Shown piece by piece: positions 22,678 through 35,200 of a stretch of 64,000 nt of DNA. The stretch is from Mytilus californianus (lineage: Eukaryota > Mollusca > Bivalvia > Mytilida > Mytilidae): the NCBI RefSeq assembly GCF_021869535.1, contig NW_026262712.1, positions 46,420,884 through 46,484,883 of the forward strand. Reading direction: 5' to 3'. Position 1 is the first letter of the stretch, and every line of letters starts with the position of its first letter. The notes under the pieces are model-generated. The model made no database searches, was not told the DNA's origin, and saw only the letters and a program-made list of their open reading frames with translations. The position numbers and the translations under genes are program-made.

Positions 22678-23162
22678 CACCCGTCCGTCTGTCTGTTTGT
22701 CTGTCTGTTTGTTTGTTGGTCCGTGAGGCAAATCAGTTTTTCACACTTTTTTTCATCATGCTTGAATATATTGACTTGATATTTGTTATATATTGTTTAC
22801 ACCATGACAAGTTATAAATCAAGTTAGCATTTTGTTCCTATACAATGAATTTTTAACTGGTATAGGATTTTGTATTGCCATGCAATACTCTCAGAATATT
22901 TATTTCTTTTTAGCTCACCATGAGGCCCGAAGGGCCCTATGTGAGCTTATGCCATCACTTGGCATCCGTCGGCGTCTGTTGTCGACGTTAACTATTTCAA
23001 GAACATTCTCCTCTAAAACTATTGGGCCAAATAACTTCAAACTTTAACTGAATGTTCTTTAGGGCATTAAGTTTATATCTGTCTGTCTATCTGTCTGTGT
23101 CCGTCTGTCTGTCTGTTCGTCCATCTGTCCATTTGTCCTTCCCTAGGTCAGTCTGTTGGTCA

Positions 23163-23193
<31 letters not shown>

Positions 23194-23827
23194 AGTCCGT
23201 GAGGCAAATCAGTTTTCCACACTTTTTTTCATCATGCTTGAAGATATTGACTTGATATTTGTTATATATTGTTTACACCATGACAAGTTATAAATCAAGT
23301 TAGCATTTTGTTCCTGTACAATGAATTTTTAACTGCGAGACTTTGTATTGCCATGCAATACTCTCAGAATATTTGTTTCTTTTTAGCTCACCATGAGGCC
23401 CGAAGGGCCCTATGTGAGCTTTTGCCATCACTTGCATCCGTCGGCGTCCGTTGTCGACGTTAACTATTTCAAGAACATTCTCCTCTAAAACTATTGGGCC
23501 AAATAACTTCAAACTTTAACTAAATGTTCTTTAGGGCATTAAGTTTATATCTGTCTGTCTATCTGTCTGTGTCCGTCTGTCTGTTCGTCCGTCCGTCCAT
23601 CCGTCCGTCCGTCAGTCTGTCTGTCTGTTTGTTTGTAGTCCGTGAGGCAAATCAGTTTTCCACACTTTTTTTCATCATGCTTGAAGATATTGACTTGATA
23701 TTTGTTATATATTGTTTACACCATGACAAGTTATAAATCAAGTTAGCATTTTGTTCCTGTACAATGAATTTTTAACTGCGAGACTTTGTATTGCCATGCA
23801 ATACTCTCAGAATATTTGTTTCTTTTT
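22235..23827 (+). repeat. GTCT microsatellites and 5'-end array of H3
   Basis: After about 400 bp of unassigned sequence, a (GTCT)n run at 22,643-22,676 leads into an array. The H3 5' foldback (AGCTCACCATGAGGCCCGAA...TATGTGAGCT) occurs at 22,912, 23,385 and 23,828, each preceded by TCAAGTTAGCATTTTGTTCC and each followed, for the first two, by a GTCY microsatellite. Units are 473 and 443 bp. Frames of 64-71 codons here (LSVYLSVSVCLSVRPSV-type) are translated microsatellites. Confidence 0.7.
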
Positions 23828-25879
23828 AGCTCACCATGAGGCCCGAAGGGCCCTATGTGAGCTTATGCCATCACTTGGCATCCGTCATCGTCCGTTGTCG
23901 ACGTAAACTATTTCAAGAATCTTCTCCTCTATAACTATAACTGAATGTTCCTAAGGGCATTTAGTTTATAAATTTTATCCGAAGTTTTGATCCATCAACA
24001 AACATGGCCGCTATGGCTAAAAATAGAACACAGGGGTCAAATGCAGTTTTTGGCTTATATCTCCAAAACTAAAGCATTTACAGCAATCTGAATTGGGGTA
24101 TAAATGATCAATAGGTCAAGATCTATCAGCCATGAAATTTTCAGACGAACAGAACAACCCATTGTGGGGTTGCTGCCACCAAATTAGTCATTTTAAGGAA
24201 ATGTTGCAGTTTTTGGTTATTATCTTGAATATTATTAAAGATAGAGATAAACTATAAATAGCAATAATGTTCAGCAAAGTTAGATCTACAAAAAAGTTTA
24301 TATGACCAAAATTGTTAATTGACCCCTTAAAGACTTTTATGTTAAGTTTGTGAGTAAGAGCCCTGGTTTACACATCAATAACCCCTAGAAAAATGTGTTT
24401 AATCCTTATAATTCTTAAGCCAAATATTCACGATTTTTAATTAACATTTTTTTGTGTAATGGCTACTATATAAATTACCACCAAATGCACAGGTCGTAAC
24501 TAAGGAGATGGCCGCAATATTGACTTTCTAAAATCCATAAATGTTCCATAAATGCAACAGAACCTAAACTGAAATAGCACCTACCTCAAAAACTTCATTT
24601 TAATGAGAAATAATTCAAATTTGAAGTGTACAAGTAGTGAAATAATCTTTCGCTTTTAAGTTTTCATTTGTATGACGTCGTGTTTTGCCATGATGTAAAA
24701 TCGTTAAATCATTCATGAAATTTCACGGAATTTTATTTAAATCTTAATTTTATACATTTTAGAAGCTTTTTAATGCATTAGTTCTTTTTTGTTATATATG
24801 CATTAGAATAGAATCAAATTTTATGTATTTGTTTTTAATCTCAATTGGCTGAAAATCCGGGGATCCCTGCATGCATGTGTATCGCGCATGAATAGATCAC
24901 AGTGAAGGTTACGAAAGTAGTTTCGGAAACATGGTTTATCAAGTGTAAATCAAGGAAAAAAATCTAATTCACCAATCCAATTCAAGTATTTATAGATATG
25001 CAAATCATATAAGAATTATTGTAACCTTTAAAGACAATTTTACACAATTTGTTCATCATGTTTGATTACATTTAAAAATCTTCTGCTTTGAAACAACTGG
25101 GCCGAATACTTCTAAACTAAATTGAATGTTCCTTAAGGTATCTAGTTTATAAATTTTATCTGAAGTTTTGATCCATCAACAAACATGGCTGCCATGGCTA
25201 AAAATAGAACATAGGGGTCAAATGCAGTTTTTGGCTTACATCTCAAATACTAAAGCATTTAGAGCAAATCTGACATGGGGTATAAATGTTCAATAGGTGA
25301 GATCTATCAGCCCTGAAATTTTCAGCCGAACCGAACAACCCATTGTTAGGTTGCTGCCACTAAATTGGTAATTTAAAGGAAATTTTGCAGTTTTTAGTGA
25401 TTATCTTGAATATTATTGAAGATATTAGATAAAAAAAAGGTTCGGCGAAATAAGATCTACAAAAAAGTTTATATGACCAAAATTGTCAATTGACCTTTTT
25501 TACGGAGTTATTGCCCTTTAAAGACAATTTTTCACACTTTGTTCATCTAGTTTGCTTGCCTTTCTTTAAAAAATCTTCTGCTTTAAAACTGCTGAATTTT
25601 TTTTTAGCCAAACTAGAGCTGAATGAGTTTCAGAGTATCTAGTATAAATTTTGTATTTTATTTCCTTGCATGCCAAGAAACATAGCCAGTATGGCTATAA
25701 TGGAACATAGGGGTAAATTTTTTTTTTGCTTTTCAAGAAAATATGACAGATACAAAGAACATTTAAATGGCATTTTTAAGCCACTCATTAATAAATATTG
25801 AAAAGCAAAAATAATCATTGATGAAAGATTTTCAGCAAAATGTTACAGGTGAGCGATTTGGGCTCTTGAGAGCCTCTTG
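23828..25879 (+). mobile_element. Helentron-like element, family H3, in duplication copy A
   Basis: 5' foldback AGCTCACC...GTGAGCT at 23,828; core phrases AACAAACATGGCCGCTATGG, AATGCAGTTTTTGGCTTA and CAACCCATTGTGGGGTTGC recur near 24,000, 25,180 and 25,640. The 3' end is GGTGAGCGATTTGGGCTCTT, hairpin GGCTCTTGAGAGCC, then TCTTG followed by T. A non-core segment lies at about 24,330-25,025, probably an older insertion. Confidence 0.65.
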
Positions 25880-26807
25880 TTTTAAGATATAAATGAGAGA
25901 GCTATTTTTTTAAAGTTATTTATTATTGACTTGGATTTCAGGATTTTATATGCAGAATAGCTTTGACAGGCTCAGCTAATTCTAAATGGTCTGAAAAAAG
26001 TGTTAAGTTTTTGTGTTTTGGTCTGTTTTTCTATTACTATAAGCAATAGGTCAACTATATTTGTTGTATGGAAGGATTGCAAACTGTACACGTCTGCCTG
26101 GCATGGTTCATCTGACCTTGACTTCATTTTCATGGTTCATTAGTCAATGTTTAGTTTTCTTGGTTAAGTCTGTATCTTAGAAACTAAAAGCAATAGGTCA
26201 ACTATATTTAGTGTATTGAATGATTCTAAGGTGTACATGTATTTCTTGTTTGGTTTATATGACCTTGACCTCATTTTCTTGGATCATGTTAAGTTTATGT
26301 GATAATTGTAGTAAAGCTTTATATTTAGAACTATCAACATAATATCAATGATTAGTAAAGAAGGCAAGACATTTCAGCGTGTGCACTCTTGTTATTAATA
26401 TTTTCTCTTTTTGGAGATAGTTAAACTTTGTCATTTTTTGGAGTATATACTTGCATAAGAGGTGCTTAGCATTTCGGGAAAACTCCTCCTTCAATGAACC
26501 ATAAACCTATGTGCTCTCATACTCAACTTTGTGTATTTTAAAATAACACTTTGCATCTGAGGGGACATCATTTATGTCTCCCAAACACAATAATATCTCA
26601 AATAAAGTCTCACATTGACTTTGTTATAATACAGTTACTTCAGAGACTTGGAGTGCAGGGCATCACTTTGTCTAGTTTTAATCTAGTTTAAAAGAAATAT
26701 CATGATATGAAGTTAGAATTGTATACACATACATTCTAACTTTAATTTTATTAGGGTAGGTTTGGTAATTATAAGTCCCTTACCCACAAAGTCTTAGGGG
26801 AATTTAG

Positions 26808-26854
<47 letters not shown>

Positions 26855-27769
26855 CACCCGTCCGTCTGTCTGTTTGTCTGTCTGTTTGTTTGTTGGTCCG
26901 TGAGGCAAATCAGTTTTTCACACTTTTTTTCATCATGCTTGAATATATTGACTTGATATTTGTTATATATTGTTTACACCATGACAAGTTATAAATCAAG
27001 TTAGGCCAAAATAAATTAATAGTGTGTTTCCTATTTCCCCACCCAAAAAATTAGGTAGGGTAGGTAGGTAAAACATTTTATTTTATGAAAACATTTTATT
27101 TTTTTTTATTGATTGGTCGACAGCCGAAAAAAAGTTCCAAATCAAATAGTTTGATGTGCGGGCTTCTCTGATATTTATAATAGTAATTAAATCTACAGCT
27201 TTTTTAATTTTCTGTTTTATATATATAGTTCTGCATCAGAAATATGAAAATAAACCTTAATGAAAATTTTATGCATTTCATTGGTCGTAAAAAGAAAAAG
27301 TGTATGTTCTTCATGATTAATTATCTTAAACCAAAAATGGCAGTGAAAAATCTGGCATGGTATGTTATTATGTTGGGCCTCGTTGAACCTAAAAATGTAA
27401 ATGTCACACAGGGTATACATGTGGAAGCAGATTAGTACCCCTTGAAAACACTGTGAACCGATGCTAAGCAGCAGATAATTATGATTTTTTGAGGGTTAAT
27501 ACTCTGCCCTTGCACCCTCTTTATTTAATATACAGATGTGTTTTGATGTTTGACAGAATATGATGTTGGTTGAAGATTGGGTGGTTCTGACAATATTAAA
27601 ATTCCAGGTTCTGAGAAGAGTGAGAATGTGAAATCTTTGTCTTATTAATGAGGGTAGTAATGCCATTTACCGTCAGGGGTCAAACGGTCATTCTCGGCTA
27701 CCGTTAGCATCAAATTGGTTAAAATTTTACCTTAATTCATCAAAATATCCATATCGTGATTCTTCAGAG

Positions 27770-27798
27770 CAAGGATTTGTATATTATACAAATCCTTG
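27770..27798. repeat. 29-bp perfect palindrome
   Basis: CAAGGATTTGTATA, a central T, and TATACAAATCCTTG. It sits inside the 4.2-kb element. Confidence 0.9.
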
Positions 27799-28251
27799 GT
27801 CAGAGGTCTCAAATAATTATCGTTACCGTTATTTTTGGAAAATTTTTTACGTGATTCGTCAAAATCAGTCGATTTTTTGTATCGTCTAAAACAAGGTGTA
27901 CATTTTATGTCATGCACCAAAAATTACCGTTAACGTCGTTTGGCAAGATTTTTTAGCGTTATTCTGTCTACATATAATTGTTCTGCCTAACAGAAGTTCC
28001 ACTGGAAACTTTGTTATAACCAATGTCATAATATCTGTTCCTGTTGGAACAAATATTCTATACCATTCATTCCGTTAGGAACATATACTGTAATATTTAT
28101 TCCAGAACACTTTTTCCATTTGGAACTTTTATTATGAAGGAACTTCTATTTCGTGACAATTCGTCATGAAGGTACCTCATTAATCTACTGGTCAAATAAA
28201 TTGCAGATGTAAATATGACAGGATTTTTTCCCTTTTCTTGTATAAATTGTT

Positions 28252-28413
28252 ATGGGACCAGCCAGAGAAATAAAAAAGAATAAAAGTAGACATGGTGCTG
28301 GGGCAGATTCATTTATAAATGAATATGAATCATACACCACGTCTGCCTACTGGGGAAAGCTTCTCAAGTTTCATCTTTCTCGTTCCACATTGTCTGTCCC
28401 CTTGCCATCATAA
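28252..28413 (+). CDS. Small reading frame, 53 codons, unrecognised
   Basis: ATG with G at +4 opens a frame reading MGPAREIKKNKSRHGAGADS, continuing with FINEYESYTTSAYWGKLLKF and ending in TAA. Composition and codon use are more coding-like than in the AT-rich surroundings: basic N-terminus, then an acidic/aromatic stretch. It lies within the 4.2-kb transposon, so it may be a captured host exon or a remnant of the element's own gene. No splice donor is obvious at the end of the conserved-looking part. I do not recognise the family. Confidence 0.3.
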   Translation: MGPAREIKKNKSRHGAGADSFINEYESYTTSAYWGKLLKFHLSRSTLSVPLPS

Positions 28414-28615
28414 ACTAAAAAGCATAAACAGCCGTTTATGTTGCGTCCTGGGCACAATTCTGTACAACATTCCTAAGAGCATGTTTTTACAACAATAGCT
28501 GTATTGATTTTAGCAGTAAATTTGAACTCATTTTACTATAAAATTGTTAGTCAATTTACCGACAGATACAGTCTGTCCAACCTGGAACGATTCTGACTTT
28601 TGGTCCAAAGAAGCA

Positions 28616-28710
28616 CAGGTACAAGACGAGATTTAGTTAATATATGTATATATACTGAATACACTTCATTATATATATACAAATATTTAAAAAAATCTCG
28701 CTTGTACCTG
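28616..28710. repeat. Hairpin inside the 4.2-kb element
   Basis: CAGGTACAAGACGAGATTT and AAATCTCGCTTGTACCTG are inverted, with AT-rich complementary sequence between. Confidence 0.7.
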
Positions 28711-28897
28711 TTCAAAGAAGTTGAGCAAAATGCGTCAACTTCGTATTTTTTTCGTCTATAGGTCCGCTTGATGTTCTTCAAAAAGATTCATCATATCGTA
28801 ATAATCCGGAATCGATGTCATTATATTTTGCGTCCATGTGATCACATTTCGCATATTTCACAGCTAATACGGATCAATACGCTACACGGTTGCCGAA

Positions 28898-29334
28898 GGT
28901 GGCACGGTAGTATTTCCTGGCCCATAAGGGATAATGATAGCCTTTTTAGAATTTTCACCACTTACTAACACTGCTAAAAATTCTACATTCACAGTTTACT
29001 GAAGTACTTTCATTTTACTATTCAGAAATGAATTTGAATATGTATCATGACCGTTTACTTTTTTTGCTATCTTTAAGAACCTAAGGCCACTAGTGCTTTT
29101 AGGTCTTTTATCGTGCAGTGAATACACAATTTAAAAAAATTCTCAAAAATTCATTTTCATCTGTATGTAAAATTATTTCTGATTTTTCTACACCTGATTA
29201 ATCCCTCAGTTTGGGAAAGTATGTTCAGTTGATACTGTATTTTTTGTCCAATCATAATGTTCAGATACATTGACTTAAGTAGGGTACACAAAAGAGCAAC
29301 CTAAATTCTGGAATGCAAATACTACCGTGCTACC
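28898..29334. mobile_element. 437-bp MITE 'E', copy 1
   Basis: Ends GGTGGCACGGTAGTATTT and AAATACTACCGTGCTACC form the TIR. Left flank CGAA (28,894-28,897), right flank TTAA (29,335-29,338): the two flanks do not match each other but match those of copy 2 crosswise. Confidence 0.9.
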
Positions 29335-30568
29335 TTAACCAAGACATTTCAAACTTGAAATCAGTCATGACACCTATGATGCATAGCCTTCTTACTATGT
29401 AACATATTACAATAAAGAATACTAGTCTGCACTCATTCCTTACCAAAAAAAATGAAAGATTACACCCCTACCCCAGCTGGCAGATTTTCATTTTTTTTTT
29501 TCATCTTACCATTTTTACTTAAGGAGTGAACAAAATCCAAATATATGATGTTTCAAATCAACACAGAAGTCAAACATGGTGATTCAGGAGGAATTATTGG
29601 ATTGCCAACTCTATTTATAGTTAATCTGACTGAAAGAAACAGTTTAAGCACCAAATCATGAAAAATGATATTAAAGTCCATTCCACATTTTACAGCATGC
29701 CTTACATTACTTTAAGCATTTCCAGATTATGAAGGCAACACAACAAGATTCTTTAGATGGCAGTTAACTATCATTCTGAAATCTTTTTGACAATATATGT
29801 ACTAGAATATATCTCTAAGTTGACTGTTTGTCTATTTCTCATGTATGCATTAAGTTAAATTATGTCCCCTTACATAATCATTTTACCTTTATTGTGCTTT
29901 TCATTGTCAGAAAATCAAAACAATTAATGACATTTGCATGGAAAATGAATAAACTATTTAATCTTGCTGATAAACAGTCATAATTACATTCTTTGTCAAA
30001 AAAAATGTCTTGTCAGTGTAAAGAAACCCCTATTGCTATCTCTTTTTCAGTCAAATATGAGGGCTAAATGAATAAGTAAGGACCCCTTAACCACTTGCTG
30101 GTTCCAAAAAAGCTCATACTGGTGTCATGTTACCACAAAACTACAAATTAAACCTAAAGAAAACTAGTAAAGCTGTACTTGTGTGGAAAAAAATAAGAAA
30201 TTATGCAATTTATTTATTTCGGTGAAAATAATAGGATGTACAGGCAAATAAAATATGTCGCGTCTCAAATTCCAGTAGTTGCACATGTGTCAGACACTGC
30301 GAAAAGTTAAAGTGAGCATTTATAATTAAAAATGTATTGCAAGTTACATAAAAATAATGAAGTTCTACTTTCTAGGTAAATTTTTACTTTATTACCCACA
30401 GATCAGGCAAAATTTGCTGAATCAGCAATTTTCACTCCCAGGGGTGGAATTTAAGGGCTGTTTTTATCATAGTTGCCCTTAATCAACTTTTTATTGATAA
30501 ACTTACAAATTGCATAGGTAAAAAAAAATCCTTCATTGATTTAGTGTAAACATGTATATCCCCCTTAA
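29335..30568. other. 1,234-bp segment between the two E copies
   Basis: AT-rich with no reading frame of note. It begins and ends with TTAA. No other copy of this segment is seen in the window. Confidence 0.6.
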
Positions 30569-31005
30569 GGTGGCACGGTAGTATTTCCTGGCCCATAAGG
30601 GATAATGATAGCCTTTTTAGAATTTTCACCACTTACTAACACTGCTAAAAATTCTACATTCACAGTTTACTGAAGTACTTTCATTTTACTATTCAGAAAT
30701 GAACTTGAATATGTATCATGACCGTTTACTTTTTTTGCTATCTTTAAGAACCTAAGGCCACTAGTGCTTTTAGGTCTTTTATCGTGCAGTGAATACACAA
30801 TTTAAAAAAATTCTCAAAAATTCATTTTCATCTGTATGTAAAATTATTTCTGATTTTTCTACACCTGATTAATCCCTCAGTTTGGGAAAGTATGTTCAGT
30901 TGATACTGTATTTTTTGTCCAATCATAATGTTCAGATACATTGACTTAAGTAGGGTACACAAAAGAGCAACCTAAATTCTGGAATGCAAATACTACCGTG
31001 CTACC
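30569..31005. mobile_element. 437-bp MITE 'E', copy 2
   Basis: Same length and ends as copy 1 and nearly identical (for example GAACTTGAATATG versus GAATTTGAATATG). Left flank TTAA (30,565-30,568), right flank CGAA (31,006-31,009). Confidence 0.9.
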
Positions 31006-31590
31006 CGAAAAGCCATGCTTGTTTATATAAAATCTTGGTCCTTGAAACGCTTTACTTATCAATAATAGGTCGTTTTTATCAAACGCTTTGAAGATCTATA
31101 CTATTCTAAACGAATAATCGGAACCGGACAGACTGAAAAATCCAGATTTTGAATTTTTGTTTTCATTTTTGTCAATAAAATGTTTAGGGTCGGCGTCGGA
31201 AACGGAGGTAGGGTCGGGAAACCGGAAACACACCATTTATTTATTTTGGCCTTAGCATTTTGTTCCTATACAATGAATTTTTAACTGGTAGAGGATTTTG
31301 TATTGCCATGCAATACTCTCAGAATATTTATTTCTTTTTAGCTCACCATGAGGCCCGAAGGGCCCTATGTGAGCTTATGCCATCACTTGGCATCCGTCGG
31401 CGTCTGTTGTCGACGTTAACTATTTCAAGAACATTCTCCTCTAAAACTATTGGGCCAAATAACTTCAAACTTTAACTGAATGTTCTTTAGGGCATTAAGT
31501 TTATATCTGTCTGTCTATCTGTCTGTGTCCGTCTGTCTGTCTGTTCGTCCATCTGTCCATTTGTCCTTCCCTAGGTCAGTCTGTTGGTCA

Positions 31591-31621
<31 letters not shown>

Positions 31622-32255
31622 AGTCCGTGAGGCAAATCAGTTTTCCACACTTTTTTTCATCATGCTTGAAGATATTGACTTGATATTTGTTATATATTGT
31701 TTACACCATGACAAGTTATAAATCAAGTTAGCATTTTGTTCCTGTACAATGAATTTTTAACTGCGAGACTTTGTATTGCCATGCAATACTCTCAGAATAT
31801 TTGTTTCTTTTTAGCTCACCATGAGGCCCTAAGGGCCCTATGTGAGCTTTTGCCATCACTTGCATCCGTCGGCGTCCGTTGTCGACATTAACTATTTCAA
31901 GAACATTCTCCTCTAAAACTATTGGGCCAAATAACTTCAAACTTTAACTAAATGTTCTTTAGGGCATTAAGTTTATATCTGTCTGTCTATCTGTCTGTGT
32001 CCGTCTGTCTGTTCGTCCGTCCGTCCATCCGTCCGTCCGTCAGTCTGTCTGTCTGTTTGTTTGTAGTCCGTGAGGCAAATCAGTTTTCCACACTTTTTTT
32101 CATCATGCTTGAAGATATTGACTTGATATTTGTTATATATTGTTAACACCATGACAAGTTATAAATCAAGTTAGCATTTTGTTCCTGTACAATGAATTTT
32201 TAACTGCGAGACTTTGTATTGCCATGCAATACTCTCAGAATATTTGTTTCTTTTT

Positions 32256-35200
32256 AGCTCACCATGAGGCCCGAAGGGCCCTATGTGAGCTTATGCCATC
32301 ACTTGGCATCCGTCATCGTCCGTTGTCGACGTAAACTATTTCAAGAATCTTCTCCTCTATAACTATAACTGAATGTTCCTAAGGGCATTTAGTTTATAAA
32401 TTTTATCCGAAGTTTTGATCCATCAACAAACATGGCCGCTATGGCTAAAAATAGAACACAGGGGTCAAATGCAGTTTTTGGCTTATATCTCAAAAACTAA
32501 AGCATTTACAGCAATCTGAATTGGGGTATAAATGATCAATAGGTCAAGATCTATCAGCCATGAAATTTTCAGACGAACAGAACAACCCATTGTGGGGTTG
32601 CTGCCACCAAATTAGTCATTTTAAGGAAATGTTGCAGTTTTTGGTTATTATCTTGAATATTATTAAAGATAGAGATAAACTATAAATAGCAATAATGTTC
32701 AGCAAAGTTAGATCTACAAAAAAGTTTATATGACCAAAATTGTTAATTGACCCCATAAAGACTTTTATGTTAAGTTTGTGAGTAAGAGCCCTGGTTTACA
32801 CATCAATAACCCCTAGAAAAATGTGTTTAATCCTTATAATTCTTAAGCCAAATATTCACGATTTTTAATTAACATTTTTTTGTGTAATGGCTACTATATA
32901 AATTACCACCAAATGCACAGGTCGTAACTAAGGAGATGGCCGCAATATTGACTTTCTAAAATCCATAAATGTTCCATAAATGCAACAGAACCTAAACTGA
33001 AATAGCACTTACCTCAAAAACTTCATTTTAATGAGAAATAATTCAAATTTGAAGTGTACAAGTAGTGAAATAATCTTTCGCTTTTAAGTTTTCATTTGTA
33101 TGACGTCGTGTTTTGCCATGATGTAAAATCGTTAAATCATTCATGAAATTTCACGGAATTTTATTTAAATCTTAATTTTATACATTTTAGAAGCTTTTTA
33201 ATGCATTAGTTCTTTTTTGTTATATATGCATTAGAATAGAAACAAATTTTATGTATTTGTTTTTCAATCTCAATTGGCTGAAAATCCGGGGATCCCTGCA
33301 TGCATGTGTATCGCGCATGAATAGATCACAGTGAAGGTTACGAAAGTAGTTTCGGAAACATGGTTTATCAAGTGTAAATCAAGGAAAAAAATCTAATTCA
33401 CCAATCCAATTCAAGTATTTATAGATATACAAATCATATAAGAATTATTGTAACCTTTAAAGACAATTTTACACAATTTGTTCATCATGTTTGATTACAT
33501 TTAAAAATCTTCTGCTTTGAAACAACTGGGCCGAATACTTCTAAACTAAATTGAATGTTCCTTAAGGTATCTAGTTTATAAATTTTATCTGAAGTTTTGA
33601 TTCATCAACAAACATGGCTGCCATGGCTAAAAATAGAACATAGGGGTCAAATGCAGTTTTTGGCTTACATCTCAAATACTAAAGCATTTAGAGCAAATCT
33701 GACATGGGGTATAAATGTTCAATAGGTGAGATCTATCAGCCCTGAAATTTTCAGCCGAACCGAACAACCCATTGTTAGGTTGCTGCCACTAAATTGGTAA
33801 TTAAGTCTCCCAAACGAAGTTTGGGAAGACTTATTGTTTTTGCTCAGTTCTTATTATTATTATTATTCTTCTTCCTCTTCCTCTTCCTCTTCCTCTTCCT
33901 CTTCCGCCGCTTTTAAATTTGAACTTGTCCGCACCCGTTCTCCAAAACCGCTTGTCAGATTAACTTAGGATTTCACAATATGTTAGACTAACATGTCTAG
34001 TGGTGCAATCAGGGTTTTGTTTGTGCAATGGGGTTTATAAAGGGGTACTTTGAGGGGCAAAAAGAAAAGAGGGTTTTACTATAGAACCCTATGGGATTTT
34101 ATTTTTTAAAATTTTCAAATGATTATAAATTGAAAACCATTTGTGATAGACACAATCTTTTTAATTGAAAATGTTCTAAATGATAAAGCCCATTAAATGA
34201 AATACAGGGTTAGTCCCCAGGGGTCACCCCCACCCCCTGCCATTTAAGAAAGTTCTAATACCTTGTAAGTGGTCAAGATCCCCACCCCTAAACCATATAT
34301 ATTCTGGTTTGTCATGCTAAGATGGTTTGAATGATATACAGGGTTAGTCCCCAGGGGTCATCCCGACCCCCTGCCATTTGAGAAAGTTCTAATATCTTGT
34401 AAATGGTCGAGATCCCCACCCCTAAACCATATATATTCTGGTTTGTCATGATAAAGCATATCAAATGAAATACAGGGTTAGTCCCCAGGGGTCACCCCCA
34501 CCCCCTGCCATTTAAGAAAGTTCTAATATCTTGTAAGTGGTCAAGATCCCCACCCCTAAACCATATATATTCTGGTTTGTCATGCTAAGATGGTTTGAAT
34601 GATATACAGGGTTAGTCCCCAGGGGTCATCCATTTGAGAAAGTTCTAATATCTTGTAAATGGTCGAGATCCCCACCCCTAAACCATATATATTCTGTTTT
34701 GTCATGATAAAGCACATCAAATGTTATACAGGGTTAGTCCCCAGGGGTCACCCCCCACCCCCTGCCATTTAAGAAAGTTCTAATATCTTCATAGTGGTCA
34801 AGATCCCCACCCCTAAACCATATATATTCTGGTTTGTCATGCTAAGATGGTTTGAATGATATACAGGGTTAGTCCCCAGGGGTCATCCTGACCCCCTGCC
34901 ATTTGAGAAAGTTCTAATATCTTGTAAATGGTCGAGATCCCCACCCCTAAACCATATATGTTCTGGTTTGTCATGATAAAGCACATCAAATGAAATACAG
35001 GGTTAGTCCCCAGGGGTCACCCCCACCCCCTGCCATTTAAGAAAGTTCTTATATCTTGTAAGTGGTCAAGATCCCCACCCCTAAACCATATATATTCTGG
35101 TTTGTTATGCTAAGATGGTTTGAATGATATACAGGGTTAGTCCCCAGGGGTCATCCCGACCCCCTGCCATTTGAGAAAGTTCTAATATCTTGTAAATGGT

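Larger units (their letters stand above)
21830..25997 (+). repeat. Tandem duplication, copy A (~4.17 kb)
   Basis: Starts at AGTGTTAAGTTTTTGTG inside the H1 core and ends at AATGGTCTGAAA. The same sequence restarts at 25,999 and runs to 36,434. Differences are single bases at wide spacing (for example GGTATAGG versus GGTAGAGG; CGACGTTAAC versus CGACATTAAC). Copy A lacks the two insertions present in copy B, so it shows the empty sites. Confidence 0.9.
27004..31251. mobile_element. 4,248-bp PIF/Harbinger-type element, TTA target duplication, no transposase seen
   Basis: Ends GGCCAAAATAAAT and ATTTATTTTGGCC are inverted; similarity continues through GTGTGTTTCC and TTTCCC.ACCC for about 40 bp. 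TTA flanks both sides (27,001-27,003; 31,252-31,254). The undisturbed site CAAGTTAGCATTTTG is in copy A at 22,824, so both ends are exact. A 3-bp TWA duplication is typical of PIF/Harbinger. I find no DDE transposase or Myb gene. It carries a 53-codon frame (28,252), two hairpins and two copies of a 437-bp MITE. Confidence 0.85.

Noticed and set aside
22832-23736. Frames reading LSVYLSVSVCLSV as genes (also 31,260-32,146)
   Set aside because: Translated GTCT/GTCC microsatellite and H3 5' ends, duplicated with the tandem duplication.
27210-27440. Overlapping plus and minus frames of 63-67 codons near the left end of the 4.2-kb element as transposase
   Set aside because: No HTH, DDE or Myb residues; AT-rich chance frames.
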